A DNA stretch of 64,000 nt from Beta vulgaris subsp. vulgaris (GCF_026745355.1 NC_079206.1:32738653-32802652), one strand, 5' to 3'. Shown: positions 1 through 11,134, counted from the stretch's first letter. The notes: generated by a model not told the origin, from the letters alone. Translations and numbers: made by a program.

Positions 1-890
1 GCCGACATAATCACCAAGAAACTCAATCCCAATAGTGCGTCATATATAGGCCTACATTCGGAGGATGAAGGGGATGAAGGTGAAGCAAGATCATCCAAGA
101 ACGCCTATCAAGATGATAGAGGGTTGAAGCTTGATGACTACACTGGTGAAGGCAAACCTGAGGACTTGTTGGAGTGGATTCGCCAACTAGAAAAGGTGAG
201 TGAGTATAGGGGTTTCGATGATCGAAAGAAGTTCGAGGTGGCTGCCATTAGACTCACGAAATATGCTGGAATTTGGCTTGAAGGGTTGCACGCACAAAGA
301 GCCAAGAAAAACAAGGCCAAGTTATGTAGTTGGGAGAAATTGAAAGGGAAGCTCAAAGATAAATTCCTACCTGATGACTACGAACACAAATAGTTCATGA
401 TGCTTACATCAATAAGCCAAAATAATCTAAGTGTACATGAATACACTATGGAGTTTGAGAAACTAGGCCTTTTGTGTGATATAGAAGAGAAAGAGATACA
501 CAAAACCGCAAGGTACATTAAAGGATTGAATAGAAACATAGCAAAAAGGGTTGAGGTTTCTACTTATCATCCTTTACGGATGTGACTAAGTTAGCTCAGA
601 AATTTGAAGAACATGACAAGGAAGAGAAACCTAAGGGAACATACACACCTAGGTATGACCCTAATACAAAGGGAAAGGCTACTACTTTCTACACAAGGTG
701 GAACGAAAATCCTAAACCTAACAATACACCTAAGGAGGACACTACAATGGAGAAAACTAAAGTGGTCGTGCCTAAAGAGAAGTTTGAGGAGTTGAGGAAG
801 TGCTTCAAGTGTCAAGAGAAGAGCACACATAGCAAGCAACTGCCCTACCAAGAAGGCTCTCACCATGAGCCAATACTTAGCCTTGAATGA
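1..890 (+). pseudogene. gag of CRM-like copy 1, partial and frameshifted
   Basis: Capsid-like gag protein that would package the element's RNA. Positions 124-393 encode the retrotransposon gag core, including DYTGEGKPEDLLEWIRQLEK and a WLEGLHA segment. Positions 397-585 and 582-890 continue it in other frames. A CCHC-like knuckle region (CFKCQ) lies near 811-850 but is garbled here. Copy 1 has two extra bases near 381 compared with copy 2, which cause the break after 393. The break after the AYINKPK codons is present in both copies, so it is older than the duplication. The true N-terminus lies left of the window; copy 2 shows what it looks like. Confidence 0.85.
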
Positions 891-1630
891 AGAAGAAAGT
901 ATGTATGAGTTCATCCCTGAAGAAGAACAAAACATGGGGGAAGATGATGAAGAAGAGGATGATTTTGCAGAAGATGATACAAGGCTAAATGGAGTGGTTA
1001 GGCGCACCTTACATGTGGATCATACACCTAAAATGGCACAAAGGGAGAATCTTTTCCATACTAGATGCAAGGTAGGTGAATATACATGCAATGTAATAAT
1101 AGATAGTGGTTCTTACACTAATGTTATTGCAACTGAAGTGGTGTCTAAAATCAATCTCATCACAAGGGCACACCCTAAATCCTACAAATTGAGTGGTTGG
1201 ATGATAGCACTGGCATGAGGGTGAAGAAACAAGCACTTATTTCCTTCTCTATAGGAGGCTATAAAGATGAGCTATGGTGTGATATATTACCATGAGTGCA
1301 TGCCATCTTCTACTTGGAAGACCATGGCAATTTGATAGGAAAGTTATTCATGAAGGGGACTGCAATGTCTATTCTGTATTGGTTGGTTCCAAGAGGGTTA
1401 GATTACATCCTCTAAACCCTAATCAAGGGCTCCTAAGCAACACCCTAAGACACCAAGTTACTTCCTAAATGCAAAAGAATTTGAACATGAGGTACAGGAA
1501 GAAGGTTATGCTTATGCTTTGGTTGTGAGGCAAGTGGCTACAAGTATCAACGTTCCTAACCATGATCAACTTGAAACCTTGATGCACGAATTCAAAGATG
1601 TTTTCCCTGAAGAGTTACCACAAGACTTCC
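865..1630 (+). pseudogene. gag-pol linker and aspartic protease of CRM-like copy 1, broken
   Basis: 865-1218 encodes an acidic linker (many Glu and Asp) followed by a retropepsin-like stretch with the active-site context VIIDSGSYTNV, where DSG is the catalytic triplet of the aspartic protease that would mature the polyprotein. Reading is lost near 1195 (an extra base compared with copy 2) and again near 1265. 1320-1630 is clearly related to the protease-RT linker but holds no continuous frame. Both copies of the element share the layout. Confidence 0.75.
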
Positions 1631-1634
1631 ACCT

Positions 1635-2950
1635 TTGAGAGGGATAGAACATGCTATTGATCTTGTTTCTGGCGCACCACTACCTAACAAACCTGCTTAT
1701 AGGTGTGATCCAGTGGCTTCTAAGGAATTGCAACGCCAAATTGAAGAACTAATTGAAAGAGGTTATGTAAGGGAAAGTATCAGTCCATGTGCTGTGCCAG
1801 CTTTGTTAGTCCCTAAGAAAGATGGAACATGGAGGATGTGCATAGATAGAAGAGCAGTAAACAACATCACAGTTAAATATAGGTTTCCTATGCCTAGATT
1901 AGAGGATATGTTGGATGAATTACATGGTGCTTCAATCTTTTCTAAGATTGCTCTTCGAAGTGGATATCATCAAATGAGGATTAGGGAAGGAGATGAATGG
2001 AAAACAGCCTTCAAGACAAAGCAAGGGTTGTATGAATGGATGGTCATGCCCTTTGGTTTATGCAATGCGCCAAGTTCCTTTATGAGGCTAATGAATGAGG
2101 TACTTCGTCCTTTCCTTAATAAATTTGTGGTTGTTTATTTGGATGATATACTAATCTATAGCAAGAGTGTGGAAGAACATTTGGTTCACTTACCCCATCT
2201 CTTCATCAAATTAAGAGAATAAAAACTCTATGGAAAGCTAGAGAAGTGTGAGTTCCTTGTAAACAAGGTGGTGTTTTTGGGGTATATTGTGTCACAAGAA
2301 GGAGTTCATGTTGATCCTGATAAAGTAAAAGCAATTTCATCTTGGATAGCACCCAAGAATGTGTCTGAATGTCGAAGCTTTCATGCTTGGCATCCTTTTA
2401 GGAGATTCATTAGAAACTTTTCTTCTATCATGGCACCTATCATAGAGTTAATGAAGAAAGGAGAGTTTACTTGGACTTCCTTAGCACAACAAGCATTTGA
2501 AGACATAAAAGGTAAACTATGTTGTGCACCTATTTTGGCATTACCTAATTTCCATAAACTATTTGAGGTGGAATGTGATGCAAGTAGAGTAGGGATTGGA
2601 GCTGTTCTATTGCAAGAAAAGAGGCCAATTTCATACTTTAGTGAGAAGTTGAGTGGAGCTAAACTCAACTATTCTAACTATGATCGAGAATTTTATGCCA
2701 TTGTACGTGCATTAGATCATTGGTCACATTATCTTAGGCCAAAACCTTTCATTCTTCATTCTGATCATGAAGCATTAAAGTACATTCATGGCCAACAAAA
2801 GCTCAATCATAGGCATGCTAAGTGGGTGGAGTTTCTTCAATCATTCAACATTTCTTCAAAGTATAAAGAAGGTAAGACCAATGTAGTAGCAGATGCATTG
2901 TCTAGGCGTTCTTACTTGCTAACTATTGTGGATGCACAAGTACTAAGGTT
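1635..2950 (+). pseudogene. reverse transcriptase and RNase H of CRM-like copy 1; catalytic Asp replaced, one stop
   Basis: The gypsy RT begins with the RGIEHAIDL region and includes [12 protein letters not shown] and the YLDD box (YLDDILIYS, about 2137-2163). Motif A, normally Asp-Leu-Arg-Ser-Gly, reads ALRSG: codon 1950-1952 is GCT (Ala) where a catalytic aspartate is expected. A TAA at 2220-2222 interrupts the frame, which resumes without a shift from 2223 (FLGYIVS near 2271). The RNase H segment is around 2560-2900, with the ending VVADALSRR typical of gypsy elements. The Ala substitution and the stop both occur in copy 2. The enzyme is expected to be inactive even if the stop were suppressed. 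Confidence 0.88.
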
Positions 2951-4363
2951 CGAACATCTCAAAGAATTATACAAAGAAGATGTGGATTTCAAGGAGAAAA
3001 TGGTTCGACAAGAAGGTCCTTATGTACTACATGAAGGTTTTCTTTTTAAAGGTAACAAGCTTTGTGTGCCTAAGTGTGGTGTGAGAAGGCTTCTAGTAAG
3101 GGAGGTTCATAGTGGAGGAGTGGCTGGACATTTTGGAGTTCAAAAGACTCTTGATGCACTACAAGAAAACTTCTATTGGCCACACATGGTAAAAGATGTT
3201 CACTTGGTGGATACACATTGTGCTACTTGTCAAAAGTCTAAGAGTACTTTCCATAAAGGTCTCTATACACCTTTACCAGTTCCTCATCAACCATGGGATA
3301 GTGTGAGCATGGATTTTATAGTAGGGTTGCCACGAACTCAAAGAGGGAAAGATGCCATAATGGTGGTGGTGGATCGTTTCTCTAAGATGGCTCACTTTGT
3401 TCCTATGCACAAAACTGATGATGCATCACATGTAGCTGATTTATACTTTAGAGAGATCATTAAATTATATGGCATACCAAGGACCATTGCATTTGATAGG
3501 GATTCTAAATTCCTAAGTCACTTTTGGAGATGCTTGTGGCGCATGCTAGGTACTAAGTTACTCTTTAGTAATAGTCATCATCCTCAAACAGATGGTCAAA
3601 CTGAGGTGACAAATCGTACATTGGGAACTTTGCTAAGAGGATTGGTGAGTAAGACACAAAAGGATTGGGATATCAAGCTTGCTCATGCAGAATTTGCTTA
3701 TAATAGAGCACATTCATCTACTACATCTCATTCACCATTTGAGGTATGTATGGTATTAATCCTTTACTTCCTATTGATTTTGTTGCAATGCTAAGCATGA
3801 GATCCACATGGATGCAAAGAAGAGATTAGAAGCATTCAACAAAACTTTTGAACAAGTGAAGGCAAGGATTGAAAAGATGAATATCCAATACAAGACAAGA
3901 GCTAACAAGGGCGCAAACAACATAGGTTCAAGGTTGGTGATCTTGTATGGATACATTTGAGGAAGGAAAGGTTTCCTAGCAAAAGAAAGAACAAGCTTAT
4001 GCCTCGAGCTGATGGACCATTTGAGGTTATTGGAGTCATTGGAGATAGTGCTTACAAAATTGATTTACCAGATGAGTATGGGAATGTAAGTGCTACTTTC
4101 AATGTAGGTGATCTATCTCCTTATATGATGATGAGAATTTGAGGGCAAATTCTTTTGTGGAGGGGGAGAATGATATGGATGCAAAGGCACTTGTTAACCA
4201 TGAGCCTATTGACTTGACCATGGACACTTTAGGGTTCCAAATCAAGAACAAGAACCAAGTCTTGGCTTGTGTGCTAACATGGGACTTGGATGATGGCGTG
4301 AAAGGAGTAAAGAGGAGTCCTAGTTCTATTAGGATTACTCCTTTTTGCTACATAGAATCCTAG
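2951..4363 (+). pseudogene. integrase of CRM-like copy 1, frameshifted in its C-terminal part
   Basis: The integrase would insert the cDNA into chromosomes. The zinc-binding part (H-x6-H, then CATC) and the core with a D,D,E arrangement ([29 protein letters not shown]) are readable to about 3745. A missing base near 3746 (GAGGTATG against GAGGTAATG in copy 2) and two more lesions near 3791 and 3911 break the frame. The C-terminal domain is readable again at 3957-4142 and the tail at 4139-4363, already inside the LTR. The copy 2 counterpart is intact over this part, so these breaks are private to copy 1. Confidence 0.88.
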
Positions 4364-4851
4364 TAGAATAAGGATTGCTATGTTTATGTTTTATGTTTTA
4401 CAAGATAAACATGTGAGCTTGTACATGTTATCTTTTAGGCGTGTGTTTAATATTAGGAGTAGGATAAGTTTATGTTTTCCTAGTAGAATCAGGGTAAGTT
4501 TTATGTTTCATAGTTGGATTAGCCTAAGTTGTACCCTATATAAAGGGAACATTTCTTTCAATAATACTTAGAGTGATTTTAGTTATATACTTATTCTTGA
4601 TTGTTTGCTTGTTTGCTTAACAATTGAAACATTAATTATTCTTCAGGGTGTTGAATACTTAGTGTTAAACATCTTAATTCAGGAGTGTTTTAAGAGTGTT
4701 TAGAGTTTTATTCAAGTTTCAGGAGTGATCTTGAATAAATCCATATCCTTTGTTCGACTTTTATGCTTGTTATTTCGAATTCTTGGAGTCTTTTCTTCAA
4801 GATTCATATTCATACTTGATTATTAGACTTCTTGGTTTAATAATCATATCA
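4171..4851 (+). repeat. LTR shared by CRM-like copies 1 and 2
   Basis: A 681-bp LTR starting TGATAT and ending ATATCA, so its ends form a 6-bp perfect inverted repeat. It is preceded by the PPT of copy 1 and followed by the leader and gag of copy 2, so it serves as 3' LTR of one and 5' LTR of the other. A TATA-like sequence (CCCTATATAAAGGG, about 4535-4548) suggests the promoter, with R/U5 to its right. Confidence 0.88.
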
Positions 4852-5109
4852 AGTAGTATTAGTTTTGCAGGGAGGTGAGGATAGAAAGGATTCTCATATC
4901 AAGAAAGATCCGAGGGCTATACATATGATTCGAACATTGCAAGATTTGATCTTTGGTTACCAAGAACCAATCTTGACACTTCAAGATTGCTAAACAAGGT
5001 TCAAGAAGTGGTTATACACCCAACATTCCACTTTGTGTTTCCAAGATTGCATCAAGATCCAATCTTTAGGATCAAGAAAGGTGTAGGAGACACTTGAAGC
5101 ACCTTAACC
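4852..5109 (+). other. Untranslated leader of CRM-like copy 2
   Basis: 258 bp between the LTR end and the gag start codon. I do not see the usual initiator-Met primer site (TGGTATCAGAGC) right after the LTR; the first bases are AGTAGTATTAGTTTTGC. The primer tRNA is therefore unknown to me, or the site has been mutated. The leader is rich in repeated CAAGATT motifs (4939-5078). Confidence 0.6.
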
Positions 5110-6105
5110 ATGACGTCCGAGATGGACAAGCTTGCTATGGCTATGAGTGAATTGGCTCGTACTCAAACTGAGGCAAGCAATCATACAAGAAGAATAGAGG
5201 CACGGTTAGATGCTATTGCCGACATAATCACCAAGAAACTCAATCCCAATAGTGCGTCATATATAGGCCTACATTCGGAGGATGAAGGGGATGAAGGTGA
5301 AGCAAGATCATCCAAGAACGCCTATCAAGATGATAGAGGGTTGAAGCTTGATGACTACACTGGTGAAGGCAAACCTGAGGACTTGTTGGAGTGGATTCGC
5401 CAACTAGAAAAGGTGAGTGAGTATAGGGGTTTCGATGATCGAAAGAAGTTCGAGGTGGCTGCCATTAGACTCACGAAATATGCTGGAATTTGGCTTGAAG
5501 GGTTGCACGCACAAAGAGCCAAGAAAAACAAGGCCAAGTTATGTAGTTGGGAGAAATTGAAAGGGAAGCTCAAAGATAAATTCCTACCTGATGACTACGC
5601 ACAAATAGTTCATGATGCTTACATCAATAAGCCAAAATAATCTAAGTGTACATGAATACACTATGGAGTTTGAGAAACTAGGCCTTTTGTGTGATATAGA
5701 AGAGAAAGAGATACACAAAACCGCAAGGTACATTAAAGGATTGAATAGAAACATAGCAAAAAGGGTTGAGGTTTCTACTTATCACTCCTTTACGGATGTG
5801 ACTAAGTTAGCTCAGAAATTTGAAGAACATGACAAGGAAGAGAAACCTAAGGGAACATACACACCTAGGTATGACCCTAATACAAAGGGAAAGGCTACTA
5901 CTTTCTACACAAGGTGGAACGAAAATCCTAAACCTAACAATACACCTAAGGAGGACACTACAATGGGAAAACTAAAGTGGTCGTGCCTAAAGAGAAGTTT
6001 GAGGAGTTGAGAAGTGCTTCAAGTGTCAAGGAAGAGCACACATAGCAAGCAACTGCCCTACCAAGAAGGCTCTCACCATGAGCCAATACTTAGCCTTGAA
6101 TGAAG
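5110..6105 (+). pseudogene. gag of CRM-like copy 2, frameshifted
   Basis: The ATG at 5110 opens a 176-codon frame (5110-5640) that begins MTSEMDKLAMAMSELARTQ and includes the gag core also seen in copy 1. It stops at 5638-5640 through a lesion shared with copy 1. 5612-6010 continues the capsid part to the basic region before the zinc knuckle, which is broken near 6010-6060. This start is preferred because it follows the leader directly and the N-terminal heptad-like helix is typical of plant gypsy gag. Confidence 0.85.
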
Positions 6106-6845
6106 AAGAAAGTATGTATGAGTTCATCCCTGAAGAAGAACAAAACATGGGGAAGATGATGAAGAAGAGGATGATTTTGCAGAAGATGATACAAGGCTAA
6201 ATGGAGTGGTTAGGCGCACCTTACATGTGGATCATACACCTAAAATGGCACAAAGGGAGAATCTTTTCCATACTAGATGCAAGGTAGGTGAATATACATG
6301 CAATGTAATAATAGATAGTGGTTCTTACACTAATGTTATTGCAACTGAAGTGGTGTCTAAAATCAATCTCATCACAAGGGCACACCCTAAATCCTACAAA
6401 TTGAGTTGGTTGGATGATAGCACTGGCATGAGGGTGAAGAAACAAGCACTTATTTCCTTCTCTATAGGAGGCTATAAGATGAGCTATGGTGTGATATATT
6501 ACCAATGATTGCATGCCATCTTCTACTTGGAAGACCATGGCAATTTGATAGGAAAGTTATTCATGAAGGGGACTGCAATGTCTATTCTGTATTGGTTGGT
6601 TCCAAGAGGGTTAGATTACATCCTCTAAACCCTAATCAAGGGCTCCTAAGCAACACCTAAGACACCAAGTTACTTCCTAAATGCAAAAGAATTGAACATG
6701 AGGTACAGGAAGAAGGTTATGCTTATGCTTTGGTTGTGAGGCAAGTGCTACAAGTATAACGTTCCTAACCATGATCAATTGAAACCTTGATGCAGAATTC
6801 AAAATGTTTTCCCTGAAGAGTTACCACAAGACTTCCACCTTTGAG
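6070..6845 (+). pseudogene. linker and aspartic protease of CRM-like copy 2, broken
   Basis: 6206-6508 encodes a retropepsin-like domain with VIIDSGSYTNV (DSG active site) and reads further than in copy 1. After 6509 several single-base losses relative to copy 1 destroy the protease-RT linker, for example near 6654, 6690, 6747 and 6776. Confidence 0.75.
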
Positions 6846-8246
6846 AGGGATAGAACATGCTATTGATCTTGTTCTGGCGCACCACTACCTAACAAACTGC
6901 TTTAGGTGTGATCCAGTGGCTTCTAAGGAATTGCAACGCCAAATTGAAGAACTAATTGAAAGAGGTTATGTAAGGGAAAGTATAGTCCATGTGCTGTGCC
7001 AGCTTTGTTAGTCCTAAGAAAGATGGAACATGGAGGATGTGCATAGATAGAAGCAGTAAACAACATCACAGTTAAATATAGGTTTCCTATGCTAGATTAG
7101 AGGATATGTTGGATGAATTACATGGTGCTTCAATCTTTTCTAAGATTGCTCTTCGAAGTGGATATCATCAAATGAGGATTAGGGAAGGAGATGAATGGAA
7201 AACAGCCTTCAAGACAAAGCAAGGTTGTATGAATGGATGGTCATGCCCTTTGGTTTATGCAATGCGCCAAGTTCCTTTATGAGGCTAATGAATGAGGTAC
7301 TTCGTCCTTTCCTTAATAAATTTGTGGTTGTTTATTTGGATGATATACTAATCTATAGCAAGAGTGTGGAAGAACATTTGGTTCACTTACCCCATCTCTT
7401 CATCAAATTAAGAGAATAAAACTCTATGGAAAGCTAGAGAAGTGTGAGTTCCTTGTAAACAAGGTGGTGTTTTTGGGGTATATTGTGTCACAAGAAGGAG
7501 TTCATGTTGATCCTGATAAAGTAAAAGCAATTTCATCTTGGATAGCACCCAAGAATGTGTCTGAATGTCGAAGCTTTCATGGCTTGGCATCCTTTTATAG
7601 GAGATTCATTAGAAACTTTTCTTCTATCATGGCACCTATCATAGAGTTAATGAAGAAAGGAGAGTTTACTTGGACTTCCTTAGCACAACAAGCATTTGAA
7701 GACATAAAATGTAAACTATGTTGTGCACCTGTTTTAGCATTACCTAATTTCCATAAACTATTTGAGGTGGAATGTGATGCAAGTGAGTAGGGATTGGAGT
7801 TGTTCTATTGAAGAAAAGAGGCCATTTCATACTTTAGTGAGAAGTTGAGTGGAGCTAAATCAATATTCTAACTATGATCGAGATTTTATGCCATTGTACG
7901 TGCATTAGATCATTGGTCACATTATCTTAGGCCAAAACCTTTCATTCTTCATTCTGATCATGAAGCATTAAAGTACATTCATGGCCAACAAAAGCTCAAT
8001 CATAGGCATGCTAAGTGGGTGGAGTTTCTTCAATCATTCACATTTCTTTCAAGTATAAAGAAGGTAAGACCAATGTAGTAGCAGATGCATTGTCTAGGCA
8101 TTCTTATTGCTAACTATTGTGGATGCACAAGTACTAGGTTCGAACATCTAAAGTTATACAAAGAAGATGTGGATTTCAAGGAGAAAATGGTTGACAAGAA
8201 GGTCCTTATGTACTACATGAAGGTTTTCTTTTAAAGGTAACAAGCT
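6846..8246 (+). pseudogene. reverse transcriptase and RNase H of CRM-like copy 2, many single-base losses
   Basis: Same RT as copy 1, with Ala in place of the motif A aspartate at 7148-7150 and the same premature TAA near 7417-7419. The YLDD box is intact in 7195-7419. 7464-7790 is the connection to RNase H. 7790-8246 loses many single bases compared with copy 1, so no RNase H frame survives. The losses are isolated and rarely accompanied by substitutions. Confidence 0.85.
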
Positions 8247-9512
8247 TTGTGTCCTAAGTGTGGTGTGAGAAGGCTTCTAGTAAGGGAGGTTCATAGTGGA
8301 GGAGTGGCTGGACATTTTGGAGTTCAAAAGACTCTTGATGCACTACAAGAAAACTTCTATTGGCCACACATGGTAAAAGATGTTCACTTGGTGGATACAC
8401 ATTGTGCTACTTGTCAAAAGTCTAAGAGTACTTTCCATAAAGGTCTCTATACACCTTTACCAGTTCCTCATCAACCATGGGATAGTGTGAGCATGGATTT
8501 TATAGTAGGGTTGCCACGAACTCAAAGAGGGAAAGATGCCATAATGGTGGTGGTGGATCGTTTCTCTAAGATGGCTCACTTTGTTCCTATGCACAAAACT
8601 GATGATGCATCACATGTAGCTGATTTATACTTTAGAGAGATCATTAAATTATATGGCATACCAAGGACCATTGCATTTGATAGGGATTCTAAATTCCTAA
8701 GTCACTTTTGGAGATGCTTGTGGCGCATGCTAGGTACTAAGTTACTCTTTAGTAATAGTCATCATCCTCAAACAGATGGTCAAACTGAGGTGACAAATCG
8801 TACATTGGGAACTTTGCTAAGAGGATTGGTGAGTAAGACACAAAAGGATTGGGATATCAAGCTTGCTCATGCAGAATTTGCTTATAATAGAGCACATTCA
8901 TCTACTTCATCTCATTCACCATTTGAGGTAATGTATGGTATTAATCCTTTACTTCCTATTGATTTTGTTGCAATGTCTAAGCATGAGATCCACATGGATG
9001 CAAAGAAGAGATTAGAAGCATTCAACAAAACTTTTGAACAAGTGAAGGCAAGGATTGAAAAGATGAATATCCAATACAAGACAAGAGCTAACAAGGGGCG
9101 CAAACAACATAGGTTCAAGGTTGGTGATCTTGTATGGATACATTTGAGGAAGGAAAGGTTTCCTAGCAAAAGAAAGAACAAGCTTATGCCTCGAGCTGAT
9201 GGACCATTTGAGGTTATTGGAGTCATTGGAGATAGTGCTTACAAAATTGATTTACCAGATGAGTATGGGAATGTAAGTGCTACTTTCAATGTAGGTGATC
9301 TATCTCCTTACTATGATGATGAGAATTTGACGGCAAATTCTTTTGTGGAGGGGGAGAATGATATGGATGTAAAGGCACTTGTTAAACATGAGCCTATTAA
9401 CTTGACCATGGACACTTTAGGGTTCCAAATTAAGAACAAGAACCAAGTCTTGGCTTGTGTGCTAACATGGGACTTGGATGATGGCGTGAAAAGGAGTAAA
9501 GAGGAGTCATAG
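8247..9512 (+). CDS. Integrase of CRM-like copy 2, open to its natural stop
   Basis: A 421-codon open segment of pol; the apparent start is only where a frameshift ends, not a real initiation site. The zinc-binding part has His16, His23, Cys53 and Cys56. The catalytic core has Asp84, Asp145 and Glu181, giving an exact D,D(35)E spacing. The C-terminal domain has the basic KERFP stretch and the ATFNVGDLSPY motif near residue 350. Residues from about 371 on are encoded inside the 3' LTR, which begins at 9359. No chromodomain is visible. As a free protein it would need upstream pol and protease to be made, so it is probably not expressed, but the frame itself is undamaged. Confidence 0.82.
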   Translation: MCPKCGVRRLLVREVHSGGVAGHFGVQKTLDALQENFYWPHMVKDVHLVDTHCATCQKSKSTFHKGLYTPLPVPHQPWDSVSMDFIVGLPRTQRGKDAIMVVVDRFSKMAHFVPMHKTDDASHVADLYFREIIKLYGIPRTIAFDRDSKFLSHFWRCLWRMLGTKLLFSNSHHPQTDGQTEVTNRTLGTLLRGLVSKTQKDWDIKLAHAEFAYNRAHSSTSSHSPFEVMYGINPLLPIDFVAMSKHEIHMDAKKRLEAFNKTFEQVKARIEKMNIQYKTRANKGRKQHRFKVGDLVWIHLRKERFPSKRKNKLMPRADGPFEVIGVIGDSAYKIDLPDEYGNVSATFNVGDLSPYYDDENLTANSFVEGENDMDVKALVKHEPINLTMDTLGFQIKNKNQVLACVLTWDLDDGVKRSKEES

Positions 9513-10046
9513 TTCTATTAGGATTACTCCTTTCTTGCTACATAGAATCCTAGTAGAATAAGGATTGCTATGTTTATGTTTTATGTTTTACAAGATAAAC
9601 ATGTGGCTTGTACATGTTATCTTTTAGGCGTGTGTTTAATTATTTAGGAGTAGGATAAGTTTATGTTTTCCTAGTAGAATCAGGGTAAGTTTTATGTTTT
9701 CATAGTTGGATTAGCCTAAGTTGTACCCTATATAAAGGGAACATTTCTTTCAATAATACTTAGAGTGATTTTAGTTATATACTTATTCTTGATTGTTTGC
9801 TTGTTTGCTTAACAATTGAAACCATTAATTATTCTTCAGGAGTGTTGAATACTTAGTGTTAAACATCTTAATTCAGGAGTGTTTTAAGAGTGTTTAGAGT
9901 TTTTATTCAAGTTTCAGGAGTGATCTTGAATAAATCCATATCCTTTGTTCGACTTTTATGCTTGTTATTTCGAATTCTTGGAGTCTTTTCTTCAAGATTC
10001 ATATTCATACTTGATTATTAGACTTCTTGGTTTAATAATCACATCA
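9359..10046 (+). repeat. 3' LTR of CRM-like copy 2
   Basis: A 688-bp LTR, TGATAT to ACATCA, with one substitution in the terminal hexamer compared with the LTR at 4171. The PPT GGAGGGGGAGAA lies just upstream. The sequence right of 10046 differs from the leader at 4852, which fixes the boundary. The matching left target site lies outside the window. Confidence 0.87.
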
Positions 10047-10861
10047 ATTCTTCTTCACCACCGTTTAGCATGTTCACCATCTCCTTCTCTCAAGTTCTTC
10101 AACATTCCTCCTTCACCACACAACCACCACCGTAGTCGATGACCGTAATCACAACCGCCACTAGAAATGACACCATAAATGTGGGCGGCGCAAGGGGAGA
10201 GCAAAGGGGGTCGTCGCTGCTGTAATTTGGAGCGTCTGAGGCTCGTATTAGGGGTATTTTGAAAGTTTTTTTTTTCATCCTTAATCTTCTATATTAGTGG
10301 GTAAGATGAATTCCTCAACTAATTTAAGTTTTTCTTTTAAAATTATGAAGTTAGGGTTTATGTTTATGAAATTAAATTGGGGGTTTTTATTTTAATTGTT
10401 TGGGTGTGGAATTGAATGAATATAATGTTTATTTAGGTGGTTAGTAGTTAGTTTAGATTAATAGAATGTTAAGTAAACTTGTCGTTCAAAGAGAATTGCG
10501 GTGTAATTCATAAAAAATAGTAAAACGCAATTTTACGTAGTTTCTAGGCATTTTTAGCAAAAATACCATTTCACAAAAGTTGTTCAGATTGAATTTTATC
10601 CAACATAGGCTCAAGAAACACTTGATTTGGGTCACGAATGAGAAAGTTATGCCCATTTTAAGTTTCTAATGAACTTGATAAAAAGTATAGTTAGTTTTGA
10701 GTACTTTAAGTTTCAATGTTTTCTTATGAATGTTTTTTATAATGGACTTTTGAGTGTCTAAAGTATAATAGGAATATTAATGTTGATTTAATATAAACTA
10801 AGGGAGATTTTAGTATTATCGGTATTAATTACTCTGGTAATCAAAGTAAATGGCGGTTTAA
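10047..10861 (+). repeat. Probable old LTR remnant (left part), no gene
   Basis: No coding sequence. The stretch ends up, after removal of the inserted MITE and CACTA elements, next to 27325-27626, which ends GGGGTGTTATA, like the 3' ends of the Tekay-like LTRs elsewhere in this window. I infer an old plus-strand LTR whose left end was cut by the CRM-like array. A GTGTGCACACTAGG segment near 12800 recurs in reverse orientation in the LTRs at 32835 and 44096, which supports the family link. Confidence 0.4.
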
Positions 10862-11069
10862 GGCTATGTTTAGTTCACCTAAAATTTTCTGATCTGAACT
10901 TATTTTTTTAGATCTGATCAGATCTGATTTACAAGATCTTATCTTTTATAAAACATATTATTACTATTATATTATTACTTTGTAATTCATTATTATGTAA
11001 TACATTATAAGATCTTATTTATAGTATTACTATTATTATCATTTTATTTCTATTACAACATTTATTAAT

Positions 11070-11070
11070 A

Positions 11071-11134
<64 letters not shown>
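11070..11134. repeat. (ATT)n microsatellite
   Basis: About 65 bp of nearly perfect ATT trinucleotide repeats inside the Harbinger-like element, with imperfect AT-rich flanks. Confidence 0.95.

Larger units (their letters stand above)
1..4170 (+). mobile_element. CRM-like Ty3/gypsy retrotransposon, copy 1, internal region (5' end outside window)
   Basis: The internal region runs gag, protease, reverse transcriptase, RNase H, integrase, which is the gypsy order. Position 1 aligns with position 5218 of copy 2, so the window opens inside gag. A purine-rich tract (GTGGAGGGGGAGAA, 4157-4170) directly precedes the LTR that starts at 4171. The clade is judged from the integrase C-terminus (basic KERFP, then MPRADGPFEVI, then ATFNVGDLSPY), from the absence of a visible chromodomain, and from coding sequence that runs past the PPT into the LTR; these together are most like centromeric CRM chromoviruses. 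The clade call is from memory of family sequences and is less certain than the superfamily call. Confidence 0.85.
4852..9358 (+). mobile_element. CRM-like Ty3/gypsy retrotransposon, copy 2, internal region
   Basis: Complete internal region flanked by LTRs at 4171-4851 and 9359-10046. It is nearly identical to copy 1. The offset between copies falls from 5217 at the start of the window to 5188 at the 3' LTR start, so copy 2 lacks a net 29 bases over about 4.1 kb, mostly as isolated single-base losses at 6640-7100 and 7790-8250. The part from 8250 onward is clean and coding. Confidence 0.88.

Noticed and set aside
1400..1430. CTAAACCCTAA as a telomeric repeat (also near 6630)
   Set aside because: Single occurrence inside a retrotransposon linker in both copies, not an array.
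4852..5000. A standard initiator-Met primer site for the CRM-like copy 2
   Set aside because: No TGGTATCAGAGC-like sequence follows the LTR, so I do not call one.
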